This document shows, in pieces, positions 26,844-35,907 of a DNA stretch of 64,000 nucleotides. How positions within the stretch are numbered: the stretch's first letter is position 1; each line of letters opens with the position of its first letter. Source of the DNA: Pseudomonas sp. MH9.2 (GTDB lineage Bacteria > Pseudomonadota > Gammaproteobacteria > Pseudomonadales > Pseudomonadaceae); the NCBI RefSeq assembly GCF_034353875.1, contig NZ_CP133784.1, forward strand, positions 1,178,001-1,242,000. The letters are read 5' to 3'. Made by a program: the position numbers and the translations under genes. The notes under the pieces are model-generated. The model made no database searches. It saw only the letters and a list, made by a program, of their open reading frames with translations, and had not been told where the DNA came from.

Positions 26844-28620
26844 CTGCGTTAATCCACTCTTTCACGACCTGAGCCACACGACCTGGGTCTTCAGCCACCA
26901 GGCTCTTGATTGCATTCAACTGTGCGTCATAACCCTCGCTCGGGCTAGGCAGCAAAATACTTTGCGGACCGCCAAGGCTGACGCGGTCATTGGACAGTTC
27001 ACCACCCAGACCACCCATGCCACCGAGCTCGGCATCGCCGTCGACGCCAACCAGCTGCCGGTTCTTGCCACTGGTGATGTTGTTGAGTACCGGCCGCAGA
27101 ACACCAAATACCAGTACCAGGATGAACAACACACCCAGCACTTGTTTGACGATGTCCCAGAACCACGGATGGGAATAGAACGGAATATCAGGGATCACTT
27201 CGCCACGATCGGTGGAGAATGGCACGTTTACCACACTGACGCTGTCGCCGCGACTGGCGTTGAAACCAACAGCGTCCTGCACCAGCCGGGTAAAGCGCGC
27301 CAATTCGTCGGCATTCCATGGCGTAAGGCTGGTCTCGCCTGTCTTGGGATCGACTTTGACCCGATCATCCACGACCACCGCCACAGACAAGCGATTCACC
27401 CGACCCTGCTGCTGCTTGGTGTGACTGATGGAACGGTCCAGCTCAAAGTTCTTGGTCGACTGCTTACGCTTGTCCGCTGGATAAGGTGCCAGCATCGGCT
27501 GACCGGTCGCTGGGTCCATGATCTGCTGACCATTTGCGTCGAGCAGCGGTTGACCTGGCTGTATGGAACCTGAGGCAGCTGCACCCGCGCCCGCCTGCTG
27601 AGGCGCACTGGCTGGACCGGGCGGCTGATTACTCAACGCACCCGGAACGCCCTGCGGACCGCCACCGGAGGAACGCTGTTCGTCGACCGACTGCTCGCTG
27701 CGCAACGCAGGTTGATCGGGGTTGAAGCTTTCCGCTGTCGACTCAACGGCGCTGAAGTCCACATCGGCCGAGACTTCGGCCTTGTAGCGATCATTGCCCA
27801 GAATCGGTTGCAGGATGTTCTGTACACGCTGAGTGAGCATGTTTTCCATACGGCGACTGTAGTCAAACTGCTTGCCAGCCATGGTCAATTCGGAGTTTTC
27901 ACTCTGATCGGACAACAGCGTGCCCTTCTGGTCGACCACGGTAATCTGCGACTTGCTCAGTTCGGGAACAGCCGTTGCCACCAGGTTGATAATCGCCATG
28001 ACCTGACCCGGCTCCAATGAGCGGCCAGCGTACAATTCGATCAGTACCGAAGCGCTCGGTTTACGCTCGTCACGCACGAACACCGAACTTTTCGGGATCG
28101 CCAGATGCACACGTGCACCCTTGACGTTATTGAGGCTGGAGATGGTCCGGGCAAGCTCGCCTTCAAGCCCGCGACGATAGCGCGTGGCTTCCATGAACTG
28201 GCTGGTACCCAGGCCCTGGTCCTTGTCGAGAATTTCGAAGCCGATGTTGCCGTCGCCTGGCGCTACACCCGCGCCCGCCAATTTGATCCGCGCACGCTGC
28301 AAATCATCAGCCTTGACCAGCAACGCGCCAGAATTTGGTTCGACGGTATAAGGGATGTCCGCGGCCGCCAACGTATCCATGACCTGTTTGGCGTCCATAC
28401 CGGCCAGACTGCCGTACAGCGGCCGATAATCAGGCTGCTGGGACCAGAGCACCACGGCAAAACCAATAGCAACACTCGCTGCCAGACCGACCATAAGGCC
28501 AACCTGACGCAACATGGTCATCTCGGAGAGATTTTCCAGAAAGGACAAACCAAACAGCGGCGGCTTACCTTGAGGGGCACCCGATTTGGCCGGCACGTTA
28601 TCGGTGACTGCTTCAGCCAT
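26836..28620 (-). CDS. fliF: flagellar MS-ring protein FliF
   Basis: 594 aa. Two transmembrane helices, ~38-60 (GLMVGLAASVAIGFAVVLWS) and ~455-478 (FWDIVKQVLGVLFILVLVFGVL), flank a large periplasmic region with the ring-building motifs (SSLNNVKGARVHLAIP) and a Gly/Pro/Ala-rich linker (~305-365). The C-terminal tail (~555-594, VAEDPGRVAQVVKEWI) is the FliG-binding end. It forms the ring on which the rotor and export gate are built. It follows fliE by 14 bp. Confidence 0.97.
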   Translation of the reverse strand: MAEAVTDNVPAKSGAPQGKPPLFGLSFLENLSEMTMLRQVGLMVGLAASVAIGFAVVLWSQQPDYRPLYGSLAGMDAKQVMDTLAAADIPYTVEPNSGALLVKADDLQRARIKLAGAGVAPGDGNIGFEILDKDQGLGTSQFMEATRYRRGLEGELARTISSLNNVKGARVHLAIPKSSVFVRDERKPSASVLIELYAGRSLEPGQVMAIINLVATAVPELSKSQITVVDQKGTLLSDQSENSELTMAGKQFDYSRRMENMLTQRVQNILQPILGNDRYKAEVSADVDFSAVESTAESFNPDQPALRSEQSVDEQRSSGGGPQGVPGALSNQPPGPASAPQQAGAGAAASGSIQPGQPLLDANGQQIMDPATGQPMLAPYPADKRKQSTKNFELDRSISHTKQQQGRVNRLSVAVVVDDRVKVDPKTGETSLTPWNADELARFTRLVQDAVGFNASRGDSVSVVNVPFSTDRGEVIPDIPFYSHPWFWDIVKQVLGVLFILVLVFGVLRPVLNNITSGKNRQLVGVDGDAELGGMGGLGGELSNDRVSLGGPQSILLPSPSEGYDAQLNAIKSLVAEDPGRVAQVVKEWINADE

Positions 28621-28634
28621 GACTCAATACGTCC

Positions 28635-28961
28635 TTAAACCGGCATCTGCATGATGTCTTGATACGCTTGAACCAGTTTATTGCGGACCTGGGTCAACGC
28701 CTGGAACGAAACGCTCGCTTTTTGCGAGGAGATCATCACGTCAGTGAGGTCCACACCGCTTTTGCCGATTTCAAACGCATTCGACAATTGATTAGAGGCC
28801 TGCTGGGTATCGTTGACCTTGTTGACGGCCTGGCCAAGCATATCGGCAAAGCTGCTGGCGCCGATTTCCGGGGTGCTTATTGCTTTTGGCGTAGCCATGG
28901 CGTCCATTTGCATGGAGCGCATGTCCAACATCAAGCGATTAAATTCAACACCTTGGCTCAT
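28635..28961 (-). CDS. fliE: flagellar hook-basal body protein FliE
   Basis: 108 aa, the usual length. Helical protein with the FliE core [40 protein letters not shown] and C-terminal [26 protein letters not shown]. It joins the MS ring to the rod. It heads the fliEFGHIJ operon behind a near-perfect RpoN promoter. Confidence 0.96.
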   Translation of the reverse strand: MSQGVEFNRLMLDMRSMQMDAMATPKAISTPEIGASSFADMLGQAVNKVNDTQQASNQLSNAFEIGKSGVDLTDVMISSQKASVSFQALTQVRNKLVQAYQDIMQMPV

Positions 28962-29022
28962 GACGTCTCTCTCACTAAAGGCCGCAGATTTTTGACACTC
29001 GTTAAGCGGCTACACATGGCAA

Positions 29023-29038
29023 AGCAACAACAGTGCCA
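29023..29038 (-). promoter_or_regulatory. RpoN (sigma-54) promoter for fliEFGHIJ
   Basis: Minus-strand TGGCACTGTTGTTGCT matches TGGCAC-N5-TTGCW at every conserved position. It ends 61 bp upstream of the fliE ATG in the 188 bp gap after fleR. The rest of the gap shows no clear terminator for fleR. Confidence 0.9.
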
Positions 29039-29149
29039 GCCAAGTGATGGCCTTTAGCCGCAACTTGCATTCGAATGGTATGAAGTCTGCAGGAACACGC
29101 GCCAGCCTGCGAATAGTTTGATGCGATGCGCCTTATACACCACACGGCA

Positions 29150-30595
29150 TCAAGTAGCGAATAGAGACGCTTCAACATCCATCCCCGCATCGCGCATCTG
29201 CGCCAGCTTGTAACGCAAGGTCCGGGGGCTGATACCCAAGCGTTCCGCCGCTTCTTTGCGACGGCCGCGCTCAGCGCGTAGGGTGTCGATGATTATCTGA
29301 AACTCACGACGCCGCAAGTCATCACCCAAGGCCCCGGCGGACTCTCCGACCTGATTATGTGATGCCGCACCATCGGCTGAAGGCACTGACACTGAAGGCA
29401 TCGGTGTTGAAGCAACAACCTGCGGCTGCGTCGGAACACCTAACGCCGGCACTGGCGAAGCCGCTACCGGGCCAGACAAACAGAAGTCCTGTGCCTGAAT
29501 CACCCCTCCCTGCTGCAGGATCAATGCCCGCTGAATCGCGTTATCCAGCTCGCGAACATTGCCTGGCCATGGGTAGCCGATCAGACAGGCTTGCGCGTCC
29601 GCCGACAATCGTACGGCGGCATGCTTCATTTTATTGACGTGTTTGGACAGCAACCGTTCGGCCAGCGGCAGAATATCGGCAGTTCGCTCACGCAGTGGTC
29701 GCCAAGCCAACGGAAACACCGAAATCCGGTAATAAAGATCTTCGCGAAAACGTCCTGCAGCTACTTCTGCGGCCAGATCGCGGTTGGTGGTTGCCAGCAC
29801 ACGAATATCCAAGATGATGGGTTTACGCCCGCCCACACGCTCCACTTCCCTTTCCTGAAGCACGCGCAGCAATTTGGCTTGCAGACCGAGGGGCATTTCA
29901 GAAATCTCATCCAGCAGAATGGTGCCGCCATCTGCCTGCTCAAACTTGCCCGCCTGCGCCGCGATGGCGCCGGTGAACGATCCTTTCTCATGACCGAACA
30001 ACGTCGCTTCAAGCATGTTGTCCGGGATCGCCGCGCAATTGATCGCAATAAACGGCTTGCTAGCCCGAGTAGACTGCTGGTGAATAAAACGCGCCAACAC
30101 TTCCTTGCCCGTACCGGACTCACCGGAAATCAGCACCGTCGAATCACTCCTGGCCACTCGACCGGCCAAATCCAGCAATTGTGCGCTGGCCGGCTCGAAG
30201 GCTACCGGCCCCTCACTGTCCGCAGGCCCGGGACGACCCAGTGCGTGCCGCGCTACCAACTCCATAAATGCTTTGGGCTCGAAAGGCTTGACCAGATAAT
30301 CCGCCGCGCCCTGACGCATCGCATCTACCGCACGCTCGACCGCGCCGTGCGCAGTCATCAACAGTACAGGTAATTGCGCATAACGGCTGCGCAACACGCT
30401 CAACAATTGATGACCATCCATGCCCGGCATGTTGACGTCACTCACCACCAGACCGAAGGACTCTTCAGCCACGGCCTCAAGCGCCTCTTCAGCCGAACCG
30501 ACGGCACGGAAGTCGTGCCCGGCCAACATCAAGGTCTCACCCAGCGCCTCGCGCAGTGAAGGATCATCCTCGACCAGCAACACCTTGATCGCCAT
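29150..30595 (-). CDS. fleR: sigma-54-dependent response regulator FleR
   Basis: 481 aa. Receiver domain with Asp53 (LVVSDVNMPGMDG); AAA+ domain with Walker A GESGTGKE, the RpoN-contact loop ESTL-type GHEKGSFTGA and LLDEISEMPL; a Pro/Ser/Val-rich linker (~370-425); C-terminal Fis-type helix-turn-helix (KEAAERLGISPRTLRYKL). With FleS it turns on class III genes for the hook and basal body. Its start overlaps the fleS stop by one base. Confidence 0.95.
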   Translation of the reverse strand: MAIKVLLVEDDPSLREALGETLMLAGHDFRAVGSAEEALEAVAEESFGLVVSDVNMPGMDGHQLLSVLRSRYAQLPVLLMTAHGAVERAVDAMRQGAADYLVKPFEPKAFMELVARHALGRPGPADSEGPVAFEPASAQLLDLAGRVARSDSTVLISGESGTGKEVLARFIHQQSTRASKPFIAINCAAIPDNMLEATLFGHEKGSFTGAIAAQAGKFEQADGGTILLDEISEMPLGLQAKLLRVLQEREVERVGGRKPIILDIRVLATTNRDLAAEVAAGRFREDLYYRISVFPLAWRPLRERTADILPLAERLLSKHVNKMKHAAVRLSADAQACLIGYPWPGNVRELDNAIQRALILQQGGVIQAQDFCLSGPVAASPVPALGVPTQPQVVASTPMPSVSVPSADGAASHNQVGESAGALGDDLRRREFQIIIDTLRAERGRRKEAAERLGISPRTLRYKLAQMRDAGMDVEASLFAT

Positions 30596-31809
30596 CAGTT
30601 CACTCCCGCGTCACAAGCTTCCGGAATCAAAGGCAGAGTGACAATCGCGCACGTGCCGCGACCCGGACGAGAACGAAATTGCAGCTGCCCCTGGTGTGCA
30701 CGGGTGACTGCGCCGACCACCGCCAACCCCAACCCGGTGCCGGTGGACTTGGTGGTAAAGAAAGGCTCTCCGATGCGCGCCAGTGCCGAGGCGTCGATCC
30801 CGCTGCCGTTGTCACTGATGCATAAGCGCAGCGTGTTATCGCGACTGTAGAGATGGATTTTCAAGCGCGTTTTTCCAGCGCTGGCCTGCACCGCGTTTTC
30901 AATCAAATTAAGCAGCGCCCCCACCAGCGTGTCTCTATTGCACAGCAACGCGCCTTCGCGACTGTCGCACTGCCAACGTACCGATAGACCCTGCACGTGG
31001 GTTTGCGCCGCCGCCTGCAAGGCCTGAAACAACAGATCGGGCGCAATACGATCGGTCATCGGCAACTCGCCACGTGCGAAGACCAGCATGTCGCGCACCT
31101 GATGTTCGAGCTCGTGCAAACGCTCTTTCAAGCGTCCGGCAAAACGTTGCTGAGTCGCCACCGGCAGCTCCTGCTCAGCCAAATGGCTGGCATAGATCAA
31201 GGCTGCGGACAGCGGCGTACGAATCTGATGAGCCAGCGAGGTGACCATTCTCCCCAGGGAGGATAGACGCTCGTGACGGGCTAGCTGCCCCTGCAGATGA
31301 CGGGTTTCGGTCAAGTCGTTAAGCAGCACTAGCTGACCCGGCTCCGCGTCCAGTGAACGCGTTGCGATGGACAGACGTCGTCCATCCTTGAGAGACACTT
31401 CGTGACCATCATCTTCGCGCGGCGCGAAACACCGACTGATCACTTGTCGCCAAAGCATGCCCAGCAGTGGCTCACCTAACAGGTCGCATGCTGCAGGGTT
31501 GGCCTCACGCACCACGCCCTGACCGTCCATGACAATGACGCCGCCGGGCAACAGCATGAGCAAGTTTTGCAGGCGATTAGCCAGACGCTCTTTTTCCGCC
31601 AATTCCTGCATTCGCTGAGCACTGACGACCGCCAACTCCCCCTTGAGCTCCGTCACCCGCGCTTCGAGCAAGCTGTAGGAGTCACTCAACTGACTCGACA
31701 TCTGATCGAACCGCGAGAACGCCTGCTCAAGCCCGGTCCGGCTTTCCGGCTCGAGGGACGGCTGCGCTTCGTAAGAAAGGGCAGAAGACATCTGGGCAGC
31801 CTGGGGCAT
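30595..31809 (-). CDS. fleS: sensor histidine kinase FleS
   Basis: 404 aa from the ATG at 31809 (MPQAAQMSS); an ATG at 31824 is also possible and neither has a strong ribosome site. No transmembrane helix, so a cytoplasmic kinase. Helical N-terminus (~25-75), PAS-like domain (~80-165, LPGGVIVMDGQGVVREANPAA), HisKA with the phospho-His in SLAHQIRTPLSAALIY, and HATPase motifs LIENAVQAS, DNGSGID and GTGLGLAVV. It is the partner of FleR, in one operon driven by the RpoN site at 31862-31877. Confidence 0.93.
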   Translation of the reverse strand: MPQAAQMSSALSYEAQPSLEPESRTGLEQAFSRFDQMSSQLSDSYSLLEARVTELKGELAVVSAQRMQELAEKERLANRLQNLLMLLPGGVIVMDGQGVVREANPAACDLLGEPLLGMLWRQVISRCFAPREDDGHEVSLKDGRRLSIATRSLDAEPGQLVLLNDLTETRHLQGQLARHERLSSLGRMVTSLAHQIRTPLSAALIYASHLAEQELPVATQQRFAGRLKERLHELEHQVRDMLVFARGELPMTDRIAPDLLFQALQAAAQTHVQGLSVRWQCDSREGALLCNRDTLVGALLNLIENAVQASAGKTRLKIHLYSRDNTLRLCISDNGSGIDASALARIGEPFFTTKSTGTGLGLAVVGAVTRAHQGQLQFRSRPGRGTCAIVTLPLIPEACDAGVN

Positions 31810-31861
31810 AGTGGTCTCTCGCATGGCGAACCGTCATTAAACGGTATGTAGCAAGAGACAT

Positions 31862-31877
31862 AGCAATACCCGTGCCG
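31862..31877 (-). promoter_or_regulatory. RpoN (sigma-54) promoter for fleSR
   Basis: Minus-strand CGGCACGGGTATTGCT with GG-N10-GC spacing ends 52 bp before the chosen fleS ATG. It begins at the base immediately after the T-run of the fleQ terminator, so the two elements abut. FleQ/RpoN control of fleSR is known in P. aeruginosa. Confidence 0.88.
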
Positions 31878-31903
31878 AAAAAAAACCCCTGACTTATCAG
31901 GGG
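31878..31903 (-). terminator. rho-independent terminator after fleQ
   Basis: Perfect 7 bp stem CCCCTGA/TCAGGGG (886-892 with 897-903), loop of four, followed on the minus strand by eight T. It lies 27 bp after the fleQ stop codon and insulates fleSR from fleQ transcription. Confidence 0.92.
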
Positions 31904-31930
31904 TTTGATTATTCGAGAAGAGAAGAAGCG

Positions 31931-33406
31931 TCAATCCTCCGCCTGTTCTTCCCCATCACGACGGCTCATGCCGTATTTGCGCATTTTTTCCACCAGGGTT
32001 GTACGGCGAATACGCAGACGCTCAGCCGCGCGCGCCACAATGCCGCCCGCATCGTCCAATGCCTGCTGAATCAGGCCCTGCTCCAACCCTCCCAGATAGT
32101 CCTTGAGGTCAAGACCTTCAGGTGGCAACAAGGCGCCGGAAGCGAAGTTGGGCGTATGTCCATTAATAGCGACCCGCTCTTCCAGGTCAGTGCGAAAGCT
32201 ATCAACCAGTTGCTCGTCTTCATCGTCAACGTAACGGAATTTTTTCGGCAACTCGATGACGCCGATCACCCCGTAGGGATGCATGATCGCCATGCGCTCG
32301 ACCAGATTGGCCAGTTCGCGAACATTGCCCGGCCAGGCGTGACGACAAAGCGACATGATGGCCGCCGAGTTGAAACGGATCGAGCCACGTTTTTCGTGCT
32401 CCATGCGCGAAATCAATTCGTTCATCAGCAACGGAATGTCTTCGACACGCTCGCGCAGCGGGGCCATCTCGATCGGGAATACATTCAAACGGTAATACAG
32501 GTCTTCACGGAACGTACCGATCTCGATCATGTGCTCGAGATTCTTGTGCGTCGCTGCAATGATTCGCACATCGACGCTCTGGGTTTTGTTGCTGCCGACC
32601 CGCTCGAAGGTGCGCTCCTGCAGCACACGCAACAGCTTGACCTGCATAGGCAGCGGCATGTCGCCGATTTCGTCGAGGAACAAGGTGCCGCCATTGGCCA
32701 GCTCAAAGCGCCCGGCACGACTGGTGATCGCCCCGGTAAACGCGCCCTTCTCATGACCGAACAGTTCGCTTTCCAGCAACTCGGCAGGTATGGCTCCACA
32801 GTTGACAGGTACGAACGGCGCATCACGACGCTTGGAGTGATAGTGCAGATTGCGCGCAACCACTTCCTTGCCAGTACCGGACTCACCGAGGATCAGCACA
32901 CTGGCATCGGTGTCGGCAACCTGCTGCATCATTTGCCGAACATGCTGAATCGCGCGACTGGTACCCACCAGACTGCGAAACAGGTTCGGCTCACGATGAC
33001 GACCACGCTCACGGGCATGATCGTACATTTCACGATAAACCTGAGCACGGTGCAGGGAATCGAGCAGTTTGCTGTAGCTGGGCGGCATTTCCAGAGACGA
33101 GAGCACACGACGGCGCAAGTCCTCTGGCAGGTCAGTGGAAGAAAATTCTCCCATTAACATGACGGGAAGGAACTCATCCCAGGCGGCGATGGTCTTAAGC
33201 AGTCCTTGAAGAGTACCTGGAGCGCTCACTTCGCCCACCAGCACGCAAAGCACTTCTCGGGTAGAGGTCAGAGAACCGACGACCTGCTGCCAATCAAGGC
33301 TTGAGCAGGACAAATTTTCTTCGCCAAGAAAATTTAAAATGACCGCCATATCCCGGCGGCGCAGGCTATCGTCATCAATCAGCAAAATCTTGATTTCACG
33401 CCACAT
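31931..33406 (-). CDS. fleQ: master flagellar regulator and c-di-GMP sensor FleQ
   Basis: 491 aa. The N-terminal receiver-like FleQ domain (~1-125) lacks a phospho-acceptor Asp (the equivalent strand reads [13 protein letters not shown]). AAA+ domain: Walker [20 protein letters not shown] RpoN loop, [28 protein letters not shown], arginine-rich fingers. C-terminal Fis-type helix-turn-helix ([24 protein letters not shown]). FleQ activates the RpoN class II promoters seen in this window and, as a c-di-GMP-responsive protein, also controls exopolysaccharide genes elsewhere. It has its own terminator and a probable sigma-70 promoter. Confidence 0.97.
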   Translation of the reverse strand: MWREIKILLIDDDSLRRRDMAVILNFLGEENLSCSSLDWQQVVGSLTSTREVLCVLVGEVSAPGTLQGLLKTIAAWDEFLPVMLMGEFSSTDLPEDLRRRVLSSLEMPPSYSKLLDSLHRAQVYREMYDHARERGRHREPNLFRSLVGTSRAIQHVRQMMQQVADTDASVLILGESGTGKEVVARNLHYHSKRRDAPFVPVNCGAIPAELLESELFGHEKGAFTGAITSRAGRFELANGGTLFLDEIGDMPLPMQVKLLRVLQERTFERVGSNKTQSVDVRIIAATHKNLEHMIEIGTFREDLYYRLNVFPIEMAPLRERVEDIPLLMNELISRMEHEKRGSIRFNSAAIMSLCRHAWPGNVRELANLVERMAIMHPYGVIGVIELPKKFRYVDDEDEQLVDSFRTDLEERVAINGHTPNFASGALLPPEGLDLKDYLGGLEQGLIQQALDDAGGIVARAAERLRIRRTTLVEKMRKYGMSRRDGEEQAED

Positions 33407-33494
33407 GCAATAGCAACTTCCCTAGTCAAACTCAATGCCCATGAAATGGGGGCAAGCTTGGCGTCTACGACCCATTTGGCGATTTAGACGTCAG

Positions 33495-33523
33495 AAAATA
33501 GTAAACCGCACTAGTTAAGTCAA
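33495..33523 (-). promoter_or_regulatory. candidate sigma-70 promoter for fleQ
   Basis: Minus-strand TTGACT (-35), 17 bp spacer, TATTTT (-10), giving a start of transcription about 80 bases before the fleQ ATG. FleQ is known to be made from a sigma-70 promoter in P. aeruginosa. An inverted repeat CGTCTA/TAGACG spans 33462-33490 right at the expected start and could be a protein site or leader hairpin; a second small hairpin (CCCAT-GAA-ATGGG) lies at about 33438-33450. Confidence 0.45.
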
Positions 33524-33578
33524 AAATCCGCGCACAGTCAAATTTATGGCGAATTTCTTTTTTTCGATCAACTGAGTG

Positions 33579-33875
33579 TCAACCGAACAGATGGTAAACC
33601 TTTGCCGCGTTTTTCGCTTGCCGGATCTGCGTCATCTCGTCGACTATTGCTTGGCGCTCATCAGTAGCGACCTCAATCAGCTGTCGATACACCCCTAACA
33701 GGCGTTCAAGATTGCTTCTCACTTCGGTTTCGTTTAGCGGAGCCTCGCTGATCACATCGTCAACACAAGCGCGGCAAGCTAGATCCAGCTGCCCAATAGC
33801 TTCCCAGTCACGCTCAGCCAATGCACCGACCAACGCTTCACGGGTTTCTTCGATACGCTGCAATACAGCACTCAT
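33579..33875 (-). CDS. fliT: FliT-like flagellar protein
   Basis: 98 aa, helical and acidic (RIEETREALVGALAERDWEAIGQLDLACRACVDDV, then YRQLIEVATDERQAIVDEMTQIRQ). Small helical proteins encoded right after fliS in Pseudomonas are usually called FliT; the enteric FliT is the FliD chaperone. Sequence alone gives a modest match, so position carries much of the call. It follows fliS by 23 bp. Confidence 0.7.
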   Translation of the reverse strand: MSAVLQRIEETREALVGALAERDWEAIGQLDLACRACVDDVISEAPLNETEVRSNLERLLGVYRQLIEVATDERQAIVDEMTQIRQAKNAAKVYHLFG

Positions 33876-33898
33876 GGTGATCTCCTCGAAACAGCAGG

Positions 33899-34282
33899 CT
33901 ATAGGGTCGCGATGCCATCCCAGCCATCCTTGACCGTACGCAGCAAATCGCTGACTTCGTCGAGGATTTTCGGGTCGCTCTTGATGTTGGCTTCCGCCAG
34001 ACGCTTCATCATGTAAACGTAGAGATTGTCTAGATTCCCCAGAGCAGCTGCCGATTTCTCCAGGTCAAGACCTTCGCGCAGACCACCCACGATGCCAATG
34101 GCCTTGCCGATCAGGATACCCTTGTTAGGAATGTCCTTACGCTCCATCGCACCCCTGGCTTGAGCAATGCGGTCCAGACCGCCTTCCATCAGCATTTGCA
34201 CGAGGCGGTGGGGACTGGCTTCGGAAGTCTGGGCTTGCGCACCAATCTTCTGATACTGCCGAAGAGCTAACATCGGATTCAT
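33899..34282 (-). CDS. fliS: flagellin export chaperone FliS
   Basis: 127 aa. Starts MNPMLALRQYQKIGAQAQTSEASPHRLVQMLMEG, the typical FliS N-terminus (QYxxxxxxTASPxxLVxMLYxG pattern), and has the central MERKDIPNKGILIGKAIGIVGGL and YVYMMKRLAEANIKSD segments. FliS binds the flagellin C-terminus and stops early polymerisation. Ribosome site GAGGT lies just before the ATG. It has its own sigma-28 promoter. Confidence 0.95.
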   Translation of the reverse strand: MNPMLALRQYQKIGAQAQTSEASPHRLVQMLMEGGLDRIAQARGAMERKDIPNKGILIGKAIGIVGGLREGLDLEKSAAALGNLDNLYVYMMKRLAEANIKSDPKILDEVSDLLRTVKDGWDGIATL

Positions 34283-34321
34283 GTTCTACCTCATCAAAAC
34301 TCAAGAGTTCGTATACCCAAG

Positions 34322-34348
34322 GTATCGACACAACGTCACAAAACTTTA
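34322..34348 (-). promoter_or_regulatory. sigma-28 (FliA) promoter for fliST
   Basis: Minus strand: -35 TAAAGTTT (identical to consensus), 11 bp spacer, -10 GTCGATAC (6 of 8 against GCCGATAA). It lies 40 bp before the fliS start and just beyond the fliD terminator. Confidence 0.82.
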
Positions 34349-34360
34349 GGCCAGATGCCA

Positions 34361-34393
34361 AAAGCCCGACTGCGTTAAACGCAGCCGGGCTTT
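34361..34393 (-). terminator. rho-independent terminator after fliD
   Basis: Stem AAAGCCCG-CTGCG/CGCAG-CGGGCTTT with one internal mismatch (361-374 with 380-393) and a five-base loop; it ends in TTT on the minus strand, 17 bp after the fliD stop. The symmetry would let it work on either strand. Confidence 0.82.
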
Positions 34394-34410
34394 CGGTGCC
34401 GAGACAGTAA

Positions 34411-35826
34411 TTAGCCCGTCTTCGATGCGCTCAACGAAGTGAAGTATGACGTGATACTGGTCGAAGTCGCCTTCATCTGCCCCACCAAAAGGTCCATCGC
34501 GTTGTATTTGGCTGTCAACGCGGCGGTCATATTGGTCACCCGCAGATCCAGTGCGGCCTGCTGGGTGGTGAGGGCATTCTTCTGCGTGGTCAAACTGCTC
34601 GAACGCGTATCAAGAATACCACCCGTCTGAGTATAAGGCGTAAGGACCGCACCCATCCGCGCCAGCAATCCGTTGGTACTCGTGGTACCGCTGAACAACT
34701 GCTGAACCTGCCCGCCCAGACTCTTGCTGGTCATCGCTGTCGTGAACTTGGTGCTATCAAAGGTCAGCGTACCGGCCTTCTGGTCCGTCTGGATACCCAA
34801 CTGTGAAAGCACCGACAACTGACTGCCAGGACCAGGCGTAACCAATTGGTCACGCAAAGACGCCAGCAATGTCCTTGGCAGAGAATCACCGGTCATAGCA
34901 GCCGCTACCGTGAGATTACCCTTGCTGTCTGCGGTGGCCTTAGTCAAGGAGGTAATGGTCTTGACCACTGTGTTGTAGGCATCAACAAAGGTCTGCAACG
35001 AGGTTTTCAAGCCATCGGTATTGGTTGCAACCGTCACCGTCGAGCTGCCAGCGGCAACCAATGTCATGCTCAAACCACTGATTGCCTTGCTCACCGTGTT
35101 GGACGAGCTCTTGACCGCCAGCCCATCAATGGTGAGATTTGCATCCAATGCCTGACTGCCTATATAGCCAGCACTACCAGGAGTTGCTGAATTGAGCGCA
35201 GTATTCGCGGGTATAACCAACCCCGCAACGCTACTGGTGGTGGTGATATCCGAGCCAGCACCGGTGGTTGTAGAACCAAATACCAGACGCGAGGCCCCCG
35301 TGCTGTCCGTCACGATGTTGGCGCTGACGCCACTGGTGGCTGTCTGGGTGTTGACCAAATCACGAACCGACTGCAGCGTCGAGTTCGCCGGGATAGTGAA
35401 GCTGGTCGCAGTGGTATTTTGAGTGATAGTCAAGTTACCACTCGGAATAGCACTGGTAGCCCCTCCAGAGAAAGAGGCAGTCGCAACTTTGGAGCTGGTG
35501 GCCAGATTCTGAACAACAATATTGTAACTGCCATTGACCGCCGTATTGTCCGAGGTCGCAGCAAGGGTTGCCGGGGTAGACGAAGTCGCCGCAAAACCCG
35601 AAAAAGCCGGGTTTGTGGCGCTGCCAAGATTGGTCAACGCCGTCTGATAGGCAGTCAGAGCGCTTTTCAGCGAACCCACTCCAGAAATCTTGGACGTCGC
35701 GAGGGTCGTCTGACTGTTGATCTGCGTCTGCTTGGCCGACTTGTCGGCATTGACCAATGCGGTGACGATAGAACCGATATCAAGGCCAGAGCCAAGGCCT
35801 GTACTGGGGACAATTGGACTTGCCAT
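34411..35826 (-). CDS. fliD: flagellar filament cap protein FliD
   Basis: 471 aa from the ATG at 35826 (MASPIVPSTGLGSGLDIGSIV), which has AAAGGAG six bases upstream; the ATG at 35832 is too close to that site. FliD N-terminal (~5-100) and C-terminal (~235-465) helical domains flank a Ser/Thr/Ala-rich middle. It caps the filament and is an adhesin in P. aeruginosa. I see no RpoN promoter with proper spacing in the 81 bp gap to flaG, so read-through from flaG is likely. Confidence 0.95.
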   Translation of the reverse strand: MASPIVPSTGLGSGLDIGSIVTALVNADKSAKQTQINSQTTLATSKISGVGSLKSALTAYQTALTNLGSATNPAFSGFAATSSTPATLAATSDNTAVNGSYNIVVQNLATSSKVATASFSGGATSAIPSGNLTITQNTTATSFTIPANSTLQSVRDLVNTQTATSGVSANIVTDSTGASRLVFGSTTTGAGSDITTTSSVAGLVIPANTALNSATPGSAGYIGSQALDANLTIDGLAVKSSSNTVSKAISGLSMTLVAAGSSTVTVATNTDGLKTSLQTFVDAYNTVVKTITSLTKATADSKGNLTVAAAMTGDSLPRTLLASLRDQLVTPGPGSQLSVLSQLGIQTDQKAGTLTFDSTKFTTAMTSKSLGGQVQQLFSGTTSTNGLLARMGAVLTPYTQTGGILDTRSSSLTTQKNALTTQQAALDLRVTNMTAALTAKYNAMDLLVGQMKATSTSITSYFTSLSASKTG

Positions 35827-35907
35827 GTGCATCTCCTTTCAGTTTTTCGTCGGTCTTTTGACCACTACAACGAATAAAAGAACATACAGACACTATTCAT
35901 GCCAGCA

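Noticed and set aside
32156..33157. 333-codon open frame on the plus strand
   Set aside because: Antisense to fleQ over conserved AAA+ motifs; no recognisable protein features.
35827..35907. Possible RpoN promoter for fliD (minus-strand CTGGCATGAATAGTGTC)
   Set aside because: The -24 half looks good, but there is no GC at the right distance for the -12.
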